A stretch of DNA of 64,000 nucleotides from Nymphaea colorata (GCF_008831285.2 NC_045141.1:6093224-6157223); one strand, 5' to 3'. Numbered from the stretch's first letter, positions 22,170 to 34,770 are shown. The notes: a model not told the origin generated them from the sequence alone. A program made the numbers and translations.

Positions 22170-24575
22170 ACATTTTTCGTTTTGTGTCAAGTATTAAACA
22201 TATTAAGGATATAGCTTGACATCTACCACAGTAGAGTGAAGCTATGAACTAAACTATAATTCAAAATGTCTCCCAAAATACAAGCAAATTGAGTCTAATT
22301 TAGATGAAATTTTGTCTTGAGATACTAGCTAGAGTCTGGATTTGACAGGTCCAAAAGTAGAACTAAAAAATCATCCAAATTCATCTCAAAATTAATCACA
22401 TTCACAAGTTAGATGTAAGATAAAAATAAATTATCTAAACTAAACTAAGTTCAGGGCCTGTATCCAACTCTTGTTAACCTAAATGCATAGTATACATGTA
22501 AAGATTACCTAATATCTAATATTATTTACATGTAAATTAAAAACTAAACTTGTGATGTAGACAAGGAGGTCTAGTCGGGTAGTGGGATCCAAGAGAGGGG
22601 ATGAGCTTCATAAGAAAAGGTTTCCTCTCTCTTGTGCAAGGTGGCAAGGTGGGGTCCAACATTAAGCAAGATAGATTCAATGTAAAAGGTCCTTCATTGT
22701 AAAACCAACTGAAGGCCATCCATTGATGCCACATCCACATTCTTGGAAATTATGTGTTAGTTAAAGAATTTGCATGGGCAGTTATCAGACTTTACCAAGC
22801 TTGAAATTGAACACTTACAATGCTTTATTCAGTGTCCTAACTGCAATCTGGTGCACGGGATCTGAGAATCAACTCAAATAACTTCAAGGTGAGCTCCTGC
22901 AAGTAAGCAACATAGGGTAGTTATATTGCTTTTGAAAAGGAAACAAAGCTCAAATGTCACAAGGAATTGCCATTGATTTCAATCCGTTTGATTTTTTTTT
23001 TTTTTAATTTGAACTGAAAAGTTATTCCATTAGGGACTGTGTTCAGCATATCAAAGAGGAGGAGCTGAGATCTTAGAGCTAAAGAAAGTTAATGGTCTGT
23101 CAGATAATGATAAATTGCATATTCTCCCAGGAAAGAGCAAAGAAAAAGATATTTTGGGAGGAGAGAGGAGGATATGTGGAAGAGGGGGAATAAGACCATT
23201 CATGTCGCCCGATTGGTAACCCTCGACCCAAACTCAACACTCTTGAATACCACCACCACCCAACCTAACCAATTACAAAGAGAAAGAGTGCTAAAGAGAG
23301 AGAGATCATTAACATTGCCAAGCCTCTACTCCCACAAGAGTAGGATCTGGAGAGAGAAAAATACAAAAAGAGGGCAAAGAAAGCCCATCAGTCACAAAGA
23401 AGATCATTAAAAAATCAGGTTACTATGGAGGAGGAAATTTTATTTCCAGACATGTATATCAGAGAGGATTTGGTGAGCTAGTAATGGTAGGTGAAAGAAG
23501 CCATGACAATAGATGATGTTATTGCGAGCATCCCATAGTTGCACCATAGGGTGAAGAGCCAAGTACACTAGACAAAGTAGGCAAACCCATGACTGAGACT
23601 CGGATCGGTAGATGACCGGTCACTAGGCCTCGGCCAGTTCAGGTCAAAAAATTTTATCGTATTTTTTTGCATATAGATAAAGTTGAAAATATTTATTACA
23701 TATCAAACCTCAACAATCAACTGTACAATGTATATATAATTATAAAATTCAGCTACAAACAACAAATATCATTTCACAAATAAAGTATAATCGTCACATT
23801 GTCATACTAATGACAAACAAAAAATGAAAAAAATGTAACAATTATGAAATATCAAATATCCAAAATGTATTGCCATTTCATATTTTCATGTGGCCATATC
23901 TTATTCATTGAGTTTATCACCTTGCAAAAGCAATTACCAAAATGGTAATCAACAGAAAACATCACTCCGTGTCTGTACATAATTTTAAGGGCAATTGACA
24001 TCTATACATATTTATATTTCCTAATATGAAAAAAGAGCATATTAGTAATTCCAAAAAAGCAAAACAGTTGAATTTTAAATCCATCTTGTAAATCTATACA
24101 CATGTACAATATGTATATTTTAATATACGTACATTTAAAAATTAAATTTTTCCCATCATTATCATCACCCACTTCATTGTTATCACCTTCGTTCATCATC
24201 CAACAAAAACAAATTCCTGTAGTCGAAATCCTCTTTTTTTCTTCATTTGCATGTTTTGAACCACCCCTGAATCTTAAGACATTAGCAAATCAATTTCTAC
24301 GTCTTATTATCCATCCTATATTTAAAAAATTAAAAATAAAACATATGATATATAGCATGTATAAAATCCTTGATCTAATACAAGGAAAATAAAAATTATG
24401 ATACAATAAAAAACAGTACATTACATACAAATGAGTTTCAAAGGTTAAACTTTAACTACTATTGGTAAAAATAAAAAAACAAACATGTAATGTTGCATCT
24501 GATACATTCTTTTCGTCTATGCTTAACCTCAGGATGCTAAAATAAACAAAAAGGAAAACAAATGCATTATGAATG
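22170..24575. other. Intergenic sequence, no supported gene
   Basis: AT-rich with a poly-T run at about 22990-23006. The open frames at 22537-22740, 23174-23410 and 24102-24392 lack recognisable domains. Confidence 0.6.

Positions 24576-24580
<5 letters not shown>

Positions 24581-24659
<79 letters not shown>
24581..24659 (+). repeat. (AT)n microsatellite, about 79 bp
   Basis: Uninterrupted AT dinucleotides. It lies at the edge of the decayed hAT transposase at 24680-25640 and creates a poly-Tyr/Ile artefact in the overlapping open frame. Confidence 0.97.
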
Positions 24660-24662
<3 letters not shown>

Positions 24663-24679
24663 ACATAGAATTATAATTT

Positions 24680-25640
24680 ACCATTGTAAAGTTGGATGAA
24701 TATTGAAATGTTGGATTTAAAAAATATCCTGCACCATGAAAAGGGTGGTCTAATTGGCATTTTTTTCTTCTATCAATGATGTCATAATAAACTTTATATT
24801 TCATTTCATGACCACCACAAATATCTTTTATTTTCATTTTTGCCCCATCCATTGCTTCAAATACAATTGATCATCACTATCAACCAATCCTAATCCCTGA
24901 AGGGAAAACTCTATCATTGTCTTTACTGAGACAAGCACTGCTTCCAAAATTTGAGGCTAGTGGCTGTTTTGGATGCCATGCAGTACTCATTTTTAGATCT
25001 GATTATTGAAGATATTGGAAAGATGACAAGCATAAAGAATTGTATATTTAAAGCAATGAGAATAATAAAGTTTATATACAACAATACATTATCATTGCAT
25101 ACGATGAGCAGTTTCACCAACAATTGGGAAATTTTGAGGCTAGTGGAGACAAAGTTTGCGACTAACTTGTTTTGCTTCAAAGCTTGTTGGAACACAAAAA
25201 TGGCTTGAGAAAAATGTTATATCTGAAAAATGAACTACTTTAAGATTTTGTAAGTTGGAAGAAGGGAAAGAAGTTGAGAAAACCCACAAAATTGGCAACA
25301 TTATCAGTGATAACTTGAAAAAAATGGTAAAAAATAAACTTTATGAGTTCATAACTTGAAATTCAAAATATTATATGGTTAAAAGAGAAAAAAAGACAAC
25401 TATAAATTAAACACAATTAATGCTTACGTGTACCACATTCTTCTTGCCTATTTCTAGTACAACTTGTTTTAATATCATAAATATGTTTTTTACATCTTTG
25501 AGAATATCACAAACATCAATTTACCTTAAAAAGTACACTCCTCTTGGACAATAAACCAAAATATTGATCAATGTTCTATTCTATTGTCCTTCCAGCTATC
25601 AGCCATGATACTGCAACGAGTTGAGCTTATTGTGATCAAA
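24680..25640 (-). pseudogene. Decayed hAT-family transposase
   Basis: Minus-strand pieces match the transposase of the nearby intact-ended hAT at 34562-37975. Around 25585-25620 CSIMADSWKDN matches CSVMADGWTD. Around 25280-25330 QVITDNVANFVGF matches QFITDNAANYKTA. Around 24700-24790 IIDRRKKCQLDHPFHGAG matches IIDERWSGQLHRPLHAAA. The order is collinear but frames are broken by stops and indels. No terminal repeats were identified. It is an older, distinct member of the superfamily, not a recent copy of the other element. Confidence 0.7.
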
Positions 25641-26470
25641 AGTCAAGATTCAGTCCTAGTGAAAAAAACTAGAAATTAAAATTACACAAGGAGCACCATA
25701 TTTCTTTGAATAAAGGACCGCCGAAGAGGCAAACTACATATATTTAGACTAATTTTTGACAAATATGAGTAGGGACATAAACTAATGAAAAATCATTAAA
25801 CAAGGTGGATGTGAAAAAATTATCTTCACTAAGAAATTGGACTCAGTTTAATGACATCAAATCAGATCTGAATTCATTTTCATACAAAATATCTGACTGG
25901 ATAATTAGCTATCCATCCGAATATATTTTTATAAAACATTGTTACTAAATAATAAATAATTTAATATTTTGTAGTCACATGGACCACATATCAAATATCA
26001 GGTTAATAAATGGTTTCAAATGCACCATATTGTCCTTTTTTACAACTCTAACAAAGCTCCCCACTCCTTCCTCTTCAATAATAAACTATAAATCAACAAG
26101 GAAGTCATGTCCTTCTTGTTTAAAATGAATGGGAGCTTTGAGCTAGTTACAAAAAGGATGAGGAACAAAAAAATATTATAAGAAAGACCTTCAAATGTTG
26201 ATTGGACTGTTAGTTCTTCACATCTAAATTATATTTTGGAATGGGTTCAGTTGTGATTTTAAAAGGAGATTTCCAATGAATTCGGTAGTGAACTTAAAAA
26301 GTTAGATTTGAAGAGGGTAAAGACTTTTCTTCCATTGCGTCTGAATCTGAATATATAAACATATGATAAATCAGATATGATAACGGATTTACATATGCCT
26401 GTATCCAGTCCATTGACATTCCTAAGCATGAGGGATTCCAGGGGCTCATGCCCTCCTCAGATATAAGTTT
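25641..26470. other. AT-rich sequence, possibly the rest of the decayed hAT
   Basis: No gene could be supported. The N-terminal half of the transposase would be expected here on the minus strand, but I could not recognise it. Confidence 0.35.
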
Positions 26471-26477
26471 CCTACAT

Positions 26478-26697
26478 AAGAGATATTTGCCTTAGAAGAA
26501 ATGCAAACGATTTTAGCATTTCAAATTCAAACTTGTGTGTTCTTTGTGTCACCATAAAACATAAGAAGCAAGATGCTTTTGGCCATAGATAAGAGATATT
26601 TGCATTAGATGAAGTGCGAACAATTTTATCATCTCAAATTCAAACTTGTGTGTTCTTTGTGTCACCAGAAAACATAAGAAGCGAGATGCTTTTGGCC
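26478..26697 (+). repeat. 113-bp direct tandem duplication
   Basis: Units start at 26478 and 26591 with 'aagagatatttgc.ttaga'. They align through 'caaattcaaacttgtgtgtt', 'ctttgtgtcacca.aaaaca' and 'gatgcttttggcca' with only a few substitutions. No coding content. Confidence 0.9.
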
Positions 26698-26699
26698 AC

Positions 26700-27880
26700 C
26701 CATGACCTATGCCCACCCAGCTGAATAGGCTTAAAAAATACTACAACAATAATTACTAATGCCAAAAACCCTTGCCTAAAGTTTCATCCATTGCAAATAC
26801 AGACTCTTTCTTTTGCTCTTATGCTCTTATAACGCACGGATCTTTAAGGTAATGTTTGATGGTTTGGAAACATAAGAATGGAAAGAAATTTCTAGAAATA
26901 TCTTTCTAGGAAAAATGGAACCAGGAAAGTTGGTGCCTATTCCAATTGTGTTGTGTGTTTGATGGGGTTGAAAAATGTTTCCTGAAAAGTTATTTCTTAG
27001 TTTGATGGAATGGGAAGGAAATCAAAATGTGAAAACATACAAGACTTAAAAATTTTGAGAGTCGATATGAAATTTGTCATGAACAGGTATAATTTTTTCA
27101 CTTTCACTTTTTTTCTCCCTCCTGTCTTTCTTCTCCGCAATAGCACCCTGCTCATTCCTTCTTTCGTCCAGCAACCTTCTCCTGCTACAAGCACCTTTCA
27201 GCAATGAAGACGGCTGCTGTCGCAAAGTCTGAGGACAAACCCAACACCATCTAACTATGAGATAAGGCATAAGACACAAAGAGAGATAATTAAGAAGAAA
27301 AAATAAAGCAAAAGAATGTCAAATAAAAGAATAGAGTTGGCTAGTTATCGCAGTCCACTAGGTGAATACGCTAGCAAAAGGAAGTTGATATGCATGACAA
27401 GCAGCTCAATTCAGAAGACTAGGAAAGGACCCCAAGAAGCCCCCATTGCATGCTAGTCGGCTTCGAAGACCACCAATACATGGAGCTAGGTGAGGAGCAT
27501 TTGATAGTTAGGCGATGCCAATAGTTGAGTATTGTTATTGACAGGTCATTGCAAATTGTAAGCCTAACAATTTGATTCTTATTTCATCATCAAATTCTGG
27601 CAAAGGTTGCCAGTTCAATTCAACTAAAGCCAAGACAAATTAAATGCATTAAATATATTAAAAAATTAAAATTGAAAATTGCATTAGTTGGTGCTGGAGC
27701 AGGAGAGACTAAGATCAGCATGCTGGAAATTGAAAATACAAAGGAAGAATGATTTGGAGATAGGCATTACCTGACATACCAACATGTGCAAAAGAGAAAA
27801 CACTAAGTACATGTTCCTATGTAGTTTTTCATGTTAAAAATGACAATACAACATCGTGAAAGTGTTTTGCTTTTGATGAA
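26700..27880. other. Intergenic sequence, no supported gene
   Basis: It includes 'gtttgatgg' motifs at 26850-27010 and a pyrimidine-rich stretch at 27095-27190. The short open frames on both strands at 26997-27279 have no recognisable domain. Confidence 0.55.
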
Positions 27881-27888
27881 TGTAGGTT

Positions 27889-27960
27889 ATCTGATTACTT
27901 GGTGGCATTGTTCTTTTGACTCTAAGCTATAATATCTGATTACTTGGTGGCATTGTTCTT
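27889..27960 (+). repeat. 27-bp direct repeat, 45-bp period
   Basis: An identical 27-mer starting 'atctgattacttggtggcat' occurs at 27889-27915 and 27934-27960, just upstream of the AP2-like exon fragment. Confidence 0.92.
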
Positions 27961-27999
27961 CTAGTTGAACAGAACAATGGCTTCTGATCCCTTCTCCAG

Positions 28000-28193
28000 T
28001 CTACTTGGTAAGCCCCTAGACCAAGAAAAGTTCTTTGTTTTTTTGGATAGTCCATGATTTGCGAGTTATTTGAAAAGAGTTATTTTGAATGGTTTATTAT
28101 ATAGGTGCATATGACAAGGAGGAGGTTGCTGCTAAAACTTATGATCTTGCTGCACTTAAATACTGGGGACTTGGAACACTCATTAATTTTCCT
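28000..28193 (+). pseudogene. AP2/ANT-family fragment: microexon plus 89-bp exon
   Basis: 28105-28193 translates as [20 protein letters not shown] then [10 protein letters not shown]. This is the end of the first AP2 domain in AINTEGUMENTA/PLETHORA-type transcription factors (family form [27 protein letters not shown]). It is bounded by an acceptor (TATATAG) and a donor (CCT|GTGAGC). Upstream at 28000-28007 lies 'tctacttg' between AG and GTAAGC. This matches the well-known 9-bp VYL microexon of this family but is one base short. No exons for the rest of either AP2 domain were found nearby. It is therefore a gene fragment, with the missing microexon base adding a frameshift. Confidence 0.75.
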
Positions 28194-28199
28194 GTGAGC

Positions 28200-28505
28200 A
28201 TCTATTGTACTTAAGATATAGCCTCTGGAAAGTGGCATGTGTGGTGAGTTTAAGAGAAACAAGCTTGTGTGCCATCAACATGTGGTATGAGGTGAGTTGA
28301 TAAGGATGCTGATATGAGGACCTTGGATCAAGTTCACGCCTTGCATCAGGAGGGGCACATTCATGCCAAGTTTGAAAATCTCATTTCTGGGATCCAAGGC
28401 TACCACAAATCTGTGGGGATCTTAAGACTGTGGATTTGTATTCTGACCCTTCCTGTGCTCCCCACTACATATCCATGGTTTTTATATTGTAATTCAGACT
28501 TGAAA
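28200..28505. other. Unassigned sequence between AP2 fragment and copia element
   Basis: An open stretch at 28314-28559 (plus) runs into the copia LTR and has no recognisable domain. The target duplication of the copia element ends this stretch. Confidence 0.5.
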
Positions 28506-28510
28506 CATAC

Positions 28511-28765
28511 TGTAGAAACACAAAACATAGGAAAAAGGAATACAATGAACACGATGTAACGTGAAAAAACCCTCAACAAGGGGGAAAAAACCACAGATGA
28601 GGAGGAACTGGTGCTCACTAGCAACCAGACTCTCTCTCTCTTAAGATTTCATTAACACTCACAAAATTAGGGTTACAATCTTTAAGCAAGGCCCAACAAG
28701 GGCTACACGATGGATCGGGTATGGATCTAGACTCGGTCCCGAGGCCCATCTAATATGTTTCAACA
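28511..28765 (-). repeat. Copia 3' LTR
   Basis: On the plus strand it begins TGTAGAAAC and ends GTTTCAACA, and it aligns along its full length with 32726-32982. It is preceded (minus strand) by the purine tract CAACTTGAGGGGGAG at 28766-28780. Confidence 0.95.
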
Positions 28766-31700
28766 CTCCCCCTCAAGTTGGGCATACATATCAAACATGC
28801 CCAACTTGGATATATTTCTCTCGAACGAAGTCGAATATAGAGCTTTCATCAGAACATCAGTTGTTTGGTCTTCAGATCTCATGTAAGGAAGTACAAGTTC
28901 TTTAGCATCAATTCTCACTCGAATGAAATGCCGGACAATCTCAACATGCTTTGTTCTGTCATGAAGCACAGGGTTGTTAGCCAAGTTGATTGCAGACTTG
29001 TTATCGCACTACATCTTTATTGGTTCTTCAACCTTTATACCAATATCAGTCAACAATACTTTTAGCCACAAAAGCTCTGAAACTCCCATAGCCACTGCTC
29101 TATATTCTGCTTCAGCACTGGAATGAGAACAAACATCTTGCCTTTTACTTCTCCACACTATGAGATTCCCTCCCAAATAAATACAATAGCCAGAGTTGGA
29201 CCTCCTAGTGTCAATATAGTCTGCCCAGTCTGCATTTGAATAACCTTCAATCCCAAGAGTGTCTTGCTTGACATACAAAAGACCTTTGCAAGAATTTCTC
29301 TTCAAGTAAGACAAGATCTTGTCAACAGCCTTCAAGTGGGCATCCATGGGAGCATGCATGAACTGACTCATCACATTCACAGCAAAGGTAATATCTAGTC
29401 TAGTGAGAGTAAGATAAATAAACTTCTCTACAAGACATTGATATCTTCTTTTGGCCTCTTCACAGAGAGGCTCCTCATCTCTAAGACTTCCGTTGATTTA
29501 GTACGAGGCTAGTCCTAGACCTAGCAATTTCAATGCCAAGGAAATATTTCAACTTACCAAGGTCTTTGAGATCAAACTCGATCGCTAACAGTTTCTTTAA
29601 CTTAATTATTTCATCTTCATCATCACTTGTGACAATCATATCATCAACATATACCAACAAAATAGTAACCTTTTGCTCATTTCTCTTCACAAAGAGTGTG
29701 TGATTTCCATTCCGTTGATGGTATCCACATTGTCTCATGACAAGTCTAAGTCGTTCAAACCATGCTCGAGGAGATTACTTGAGCCCATATAAAGCTTTCC
29801 TTAGCTTGCAACACTTTTCAGGTTCCTCATATCATGGGGGCATACACATATATACTTCCTCTTCAAGGTCTCCATTGAAAAATGCGTTCTTGACATCAAG
29901 TTGGTATATCTTCCACTCCTTCATCATAGCTAAGGAGATAATGACTCTGACAGTCTTCATCTTCGCAACAGGAGCAAAGGTCTCCAAATAATCAATCCCA
30001 TATTTCTGACTAAACCCCTTGGCCACAAGACGAGCTTTGTATCTTTCAACACTTTCATCTGGTTTGTACTTGATGGTGTAGTCTCACTTAGATCCAACCA
30101 AGTGAGCCGCCTCAAGAATCTTTATAACTTCCCATGTCATATTTTTTCTCAGTGCTTCCATCTCTTCTTGCATTGCATAAGTCTACTTGGGATCACTTTG
30201 AGCCTCAACAACATTCCTGAGAATCAAAGCCAAAGAAAGAGAAGATACAAAACATTTGTAGTCCTTGCTCAGTCTAGAATATGAAACAAAGTTACCAATA
30301 GGATGTTGAGTACATGACCTGACACCCTTTCGTAGGGCGATGAGAAGCTCTTCACTTGCAATAATAGTCTGAATCTCATTTTCAACAGGTTGCTTCTGAG
30401 CACGACTTGGGTCATTCAGGGAAGGACTAACTGGATTGGGAGTAGAATTCTCACCAGCTGTCATCTCATCAGTACAGACTCTTTGCCTAGAGTAAATTTG
30501 CCCAAACAGACGATTGCATTCCTCTCCTGCCCCAGTAGAACACTCTCAATTTTTCTCCTGTTCAAGCACCTCAATAGAAGGACCAACGGATTCACGCCTG
30601 TAGTCCAAAAAATCTGTAAACAGAATTTCCTGACTCGAAGAATACTCTTCCTTTGACATAGAATTCTCTCCTGAAGAGGATTCTCACCAAAATAGGAAGC
30701 ATGTTCAAGGAAAGTGACATCTTTGGTAACATAGGCACGACCAGTGGAAAAGTTCTGACACTTATACCCTTTTTGAGTAGGAGAATAACCTAGAAATATG
30801 CCCTTAATATACCTTGGATCAAGCTTTTAAATGTGAGGACTATGATTGTGAATAAAGCAAACACAACCAAAAACTCTTGGTGGAAGAGAGAAAGGTTCAT
30901 GACTCCCCGGTAACATAGAGTGAGGCGTCTACCTATTCAACACACGACTAGGCAAACAATTTATAAGATACGCACTGGTCAACACAACATCCCCCAATAC
31001 TTTTTTGGAACATGACGTTGAAAAAGAAGAGCCCGAGTCATATTCAATAACTGACGATTTTTTCGTTCAGCAACTCCATTTTGAGGAGGAGTATAACTAC
31101 AGGAAGTCTCATGAACAATTCATTTTTTTCGAAAGAAGCTATCAACAGACTGACACATATACTCACGAGCATTATCAGATTGAAAGGTCTTAACAGATGC
31201 TCCATATTGAGTTTCCACACAAGCAATGAAAGTCTCTATGACAGTAGGAACTTCACTACGGTCTTTCAACAAGTAGACAATAGTGTTACGACAACAATCA
31301 TCTATAAAGGTGATAAAATACTGAAAACCATGACAAGAAGGAATCCCTGAAGGCCCCCACACATCAGAATGAATCATGAATCATGGTAAATACCTCATTA
31401 GACCGATGGCTATACAAAGGGTATGAAGCCCTAACATGTTTGGCCAGGTGACAGACATCATAGGACACCATAGTCATATCTAACCTGAAACATAAATCAG
31501 GAAACAACTGTCTAAGAAGTCCAAAAGGCAGGTGTCCAAGGCACTCATGCAAACGTAGAATCAACTGAAGGGAGTCCTCTTTGTTCTTTGTTGCTTGACT
31601 GACTGCCGTCATGAGAGCCTGAGCAGTACGCATAGGTAAACGATATAGCCCATCAGAAGTCAGACCAATCCCAATCCTCTTACCTGTCACCAAGTCCGGA

Positions 31701-32060
31701 ATAACACAGCGATCAACAAAAAAGATAAGTTCGCAATTCAACTCTTTCGTGATCTTGCTAACTGACAAGAGGTTCAAGGGAAGATGGGGAACATGTAGAG
31801 CATTGTGGACTAAGAACTTGTTCAAAAGTGGGAGACTCCCTTTCCCAGCCACAGAGATAGATGAACCATCAGCAAGAGAAACACGTTCCTTTCCTGACGA
31901 AAGCTTATACCCATGAAAGACTTTAAGATCGCCGGTCATGTGGTGAGTAGCGCTACTATCGATGATCCACTCTCCCATACGGGAGTCCGCCATCACGTCG
32001 ATAGAACACCCAAATTTCTCCTGGAACAAAAAAGTGCACCAACACCCAAATCAAAGCTGA
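28758..32060 (-). pseudogene. Copia pol polyprotein, disrupted
   Basis: Order on the minus strand follows. The protease region near 31950 reads WIIDSSATHHMTG; the usual active-site DSGA is DSSA here. Next come a zinc-binding-like pre-integrase segment (HECLGHLPFGLL), the integrase core (MIHSDVWGP at 31350-31377; FQSDNAREY near 31170), and a reverse transcriptase at 30050-29490 with [15 protein letters not shown] and the YVDD catalytic box near 29640. RNase H follows at 29380-28780 (GYSNADWADYIDTRRSNSGY, AEAEYRA). The polyprotein ends EGEC at the LTR. In-frame stops (for example 29006-29008 inside RNase H, and between integrase and RT near 30180) and frameshifts break it into pieces. Not functional. 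Confidence 0.93.
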
Positions 32061-32711
32061 TAACAATGCCAAGAGGAATAGCACCAAACCCAACAAGAGT
32101 CTTAGGAGCTGTAACACTCGGCGTCACAAACAACATAGCAGGAGACACTCGCCTGAACCACACAGCAGACGCTAGGTACCTGCAGTGACAAAGGGCAGTC
32201 GCGGCAATTGGGAGCACACAGCAACTGGCGTGAGCAGGGGTGCTGGAACTCTACAGCAGATCCCGCAGGAGAACACTGACGTAGGGCGTAGAGGCAGCGC
32301 TAGATAGAAAGGGCAGCACTGAACCGAATGAACAGGAACCGTCGGGCGGTGCAGAGACAAAGGGGCGTCGGGCGATAGCAGGAAGCAAGAGAGGTGTCGG
32401 GCGAGTAACGACCGGAACCGTGCGGCAGAGAGAAGAGCGTCGGCAGGCAGAACTGGTGACGCTGAGTGGGGCGACGGTGGAGCAGGATACCACAGTGGTG
32501 ATGTTCGGCGGCAGCACTGGTGTCAGGCAGAAGGACAACAGCAGCGGAAATAGAGAGACGCCAGTGAGATGCCAAAACTTCACGGCGGCAGCAGCGACTG
32601 CGGCAACGGCGATGGCGGTGGCGGCGGTGGTGGTGGCGGCGGTAGTAGCAGCGAGTGAGAGAACGATCATGACCAGAACTTCATGATCGCCAAAAAATTT
32701 CCCAAACTCGT
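32061..32711 (-). other. Copia 5' leader, GC-rich, in place of gag
   Basis: Between the primer site and the protease there is only about 650 bp. Most of it is a GC-rich tract of GCN-type triplets (32570-32660), read as poly-Ala/Thr on the minus strand. No nucleocapsid or gag capsid motif is recognisable, although copia gag normally needs about 0.8-1 kb. The element has therefore lost most or all of gag, probably by internal deletion joining leader to protease. Confidence 0.65.
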
Positions 32712-32725
32712 TGGCTCTGATACCA
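32712..32725 (-). other. Copia primer binding site (initiator tRNA-Met)
   Basis: The minus strand reads TGGTATCAGAGCCA immediately after the 5' LTR, the standard plant copia primer site. Confidence 0.95.
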
Positions 32726-32982
32726 TGTAGAAACACGAAAAATAAAAAAAAGGAATACGATGAACACGATGTAACATGGAAAAACCCTCAACAAGAGGGA
32801 AAAAACCATGGATGAGGAGGAACTAGTGCTCACTAGCAACCAGACTCTCTCTCTCTCTTAAGATTTCATTAACACTCACAAAATTAGGGTTACAATCTTT
32901 AAGTAAGGCCCAACAAGGGTTACACGATGGATCAGGTATGGATCCAGACCCGGTCCCGATACCCATCTAATATGTTTCAACA
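32726..32982 (-). repeat. Copia 5' LTR
   Basis: 257 bp with TGTAGAAAC and GTTTCAACA ends on the plus strand. It differs from the 3' LTR by a small number of substitutions and short indels (for example one extra CT in the CT run). Confidence 0.95.
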
Positions 32983-32987
32983 CATAC

Positions 32988-34126
32988 AATTGTAAAATTC
33001 AAATTCTGCTTCAGCCATGGATTTCAACTAAGGAGAATCTGAAATCAGCCTAAAAAAATCAGCATTATGTACTACATAAGGCATTTGATGCTCCAGCTTT
33101 GGATCATATAAGTATAAAATTGCAACATTTAATCAATGTTGATATATTATAGAACGCATATCTTTTCTACACAAGGCAAACATCACTAGCATCCAGTTTA
33201 AACAAGATTGACCTGCAGTGCATAACCAACAGTGTTAGAGAAAGCTGTAATAGTTGCAATGTTGCATCACTTCCAGACCATTCTATCTACAAAAATTCAA
33301 TGTCAAATTTGAAAAAGAGACTTTTTATTAGTATAAAGGATCCACAAAAACCACTCCTTAGCCTTCCCAATTGAAGGATAGAAATTAGAGTCAAGAACCT
33401 CCTCAGAAATAGGAAAGGCTTGACCATATCTGCATTAACGACAAAGTTTTCAAATACTACAAGGGACATTTCCCCCCAACATTGAACCAATGCACTAGCC
33501 TAACACATACAATAAGTCATTTTGAAGAAACACAATAGTACATAGGTATCATAATGGTATAGGCAAAGGAACAAGAGAAAGTGGGACAACATCATCTCAA
33601 AACACATAGAGAGACACAAAAAGAGATAAAGTGTGCAAATGTTCAGAATATTTATCAAGCATGGATGACAATTATGTTGTGATCAAATTTGAATTGAATA
33701 CATTAAAATGACATCCAAGGTTACCTGGGTTGCAAATAGGTGCCCCTTCTTTCTGTTCTTGAAGAGAGCTAAATGAAGCTCTTCCTACATTAAAACACAA
33801 ATAATATAATGTCAAAGAAACATGAATCAAGAGAACAAACTAGTTGCTTATAGCTAAATAAAACAAAAGAGGGACAAAGTCACAAAAGAATATTGATTAT
33901 ACAGACCTCTAAAGAATTAAATGGTACTACACAAAAACCAAACCAGGGAAAATATTTTGGAAAAGAAAAGAGATAGAGACATCTCTTTCATAAACTGATC
34001 CCTCATTAGAAAGGCCTAGTGGTTCCCTGGGTATTGTGTGAAATTGAGAGTCAAATGGTGGTAGCAGTGTCATGTAGAACTGCCATGTTATATAGCTTAT
34101 ATACCTCTTTTGGAAAATGAGTGCAG
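32988..34126. other. Non-coding sequence upstream of the ALDH exons
   Basis: No supported gene. It may contain introns or lost exons of the aldehyde dehydrogenase pseudogene, but I could not recognise any. Confidence 0.45.
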
Positions 34127-34561
34127 ATAGATATAACATAGTTTGAGAAGATACTAAGTACATAAGATCTAGGATTTATCATGGAGCTACTCTGGAAGCA
34201 GGGGTGAAAGACTGGGCGATAAAGGCTACTATAATAAGCCAACAATATTTTTAGATGTCAAGGTACTTGCTTTCTTTAATTCCAAGTCCATCATAAGCAA
34301 GCTATAATGCTGAATTCTGCTCGATAGGATGACGTGCCAATTGCCACAGATGAATTATTTGTCCAGACAAACTATCTTGAAGTTCAAGTAGGAACTCAAA
34401 GTTCTCAGATTTCAGTACATCATGTATTTTACTAATAAAGTGTCTCAATCTACTGATGTTTAAACTGATGACAAAGATTGGATGAAGTCATAAGGAGAGC
34501 AAATCAGTCTCCCTATGGACTGGCAGGAGGTGTCTTCATGAAGAACCTCGATACTGTGAAT

Positions 34562-34571
34562 CAATGTTATC
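34562..34571 (+). repeat. hAT left terminal inverted repeat
   Basis: CAATGTTATC, perfect inverted match to 37966-37975. Confidence 0.95.
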
Positions 34572-34770
34572 CGTATCGTACAATACAGACGCGTATCATA
34601 CGATACGTATCATATAGGTTAAGAAAACCTATATGATACACTGTTTAAATACGATACGCGTACGTATCGTGCGATACGGTGACCGTATCACACGATACGT
34701 GCGATACACCCCTGTATCGCACGGTATGGGGGTGAAATTAAAAAAGGGGCCCGAGGGCCCCCTTTTTTTG
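34572..34770 (+). repeat. hAT left subterminal palindrome cluster
   Basis: At least eight CGATACG/CGTATCG-like motifs occur in both orientations. There is also a stem ATCATATAGGTT/AACCTATATGAT at about 34608-34638. A hairpin AAAAAGGGGCCC/GGGCCCCCTTTTT lies at about 34742-34767. In other hAT elements transposase binds short reiterated subterminal motifs. By position these are the candidates here. Confidence 0.75.

Larger units (their letters stand above)
28506..32987 (-). mobile_element. Complete Ty1/copia LTR retrotransposon with 5-bp target duplication
   Basis: The minus-strand element spans 28511-32982 (4472 bp) and is flanked by CATAC at 28506-28510 and 32983-32987. It has two LTRs with TG...CA ends (255 and 257 bp), a tRNA-Met primer site next to the upstream LTR and a polypurine tract next to the downstream one. 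The pol order is protease, integrase, reverse transcriptase, RNase H, which is diagnostic for copia. Gag is missing and pol carries stops, so it cannot move by itself. The near-identical LTRs and intact target duplication suggest a moderately recent insertion. Confidence 0.95.

Noticed and set aside
24529-24852. Single 107-codon protein with a poly-Tyr-Ile tract
   Set aside because: A join of a decayed hAT fragment with the (AT)n microsatellite; only the hAT part is meaningful.
28314-28559. Plus-strand frame beside the copia element as a host gene
   Set aside because: It reads into the LTR, and the part before the LTR has no recognisable domain.
32251-32736. 161-codon Ala/Thr-rich frame as copia gag
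   Set aside because: It starts inside the LTR, is made of GCN triplet repeats, and lacks any gag or zinc-knuckle motif.
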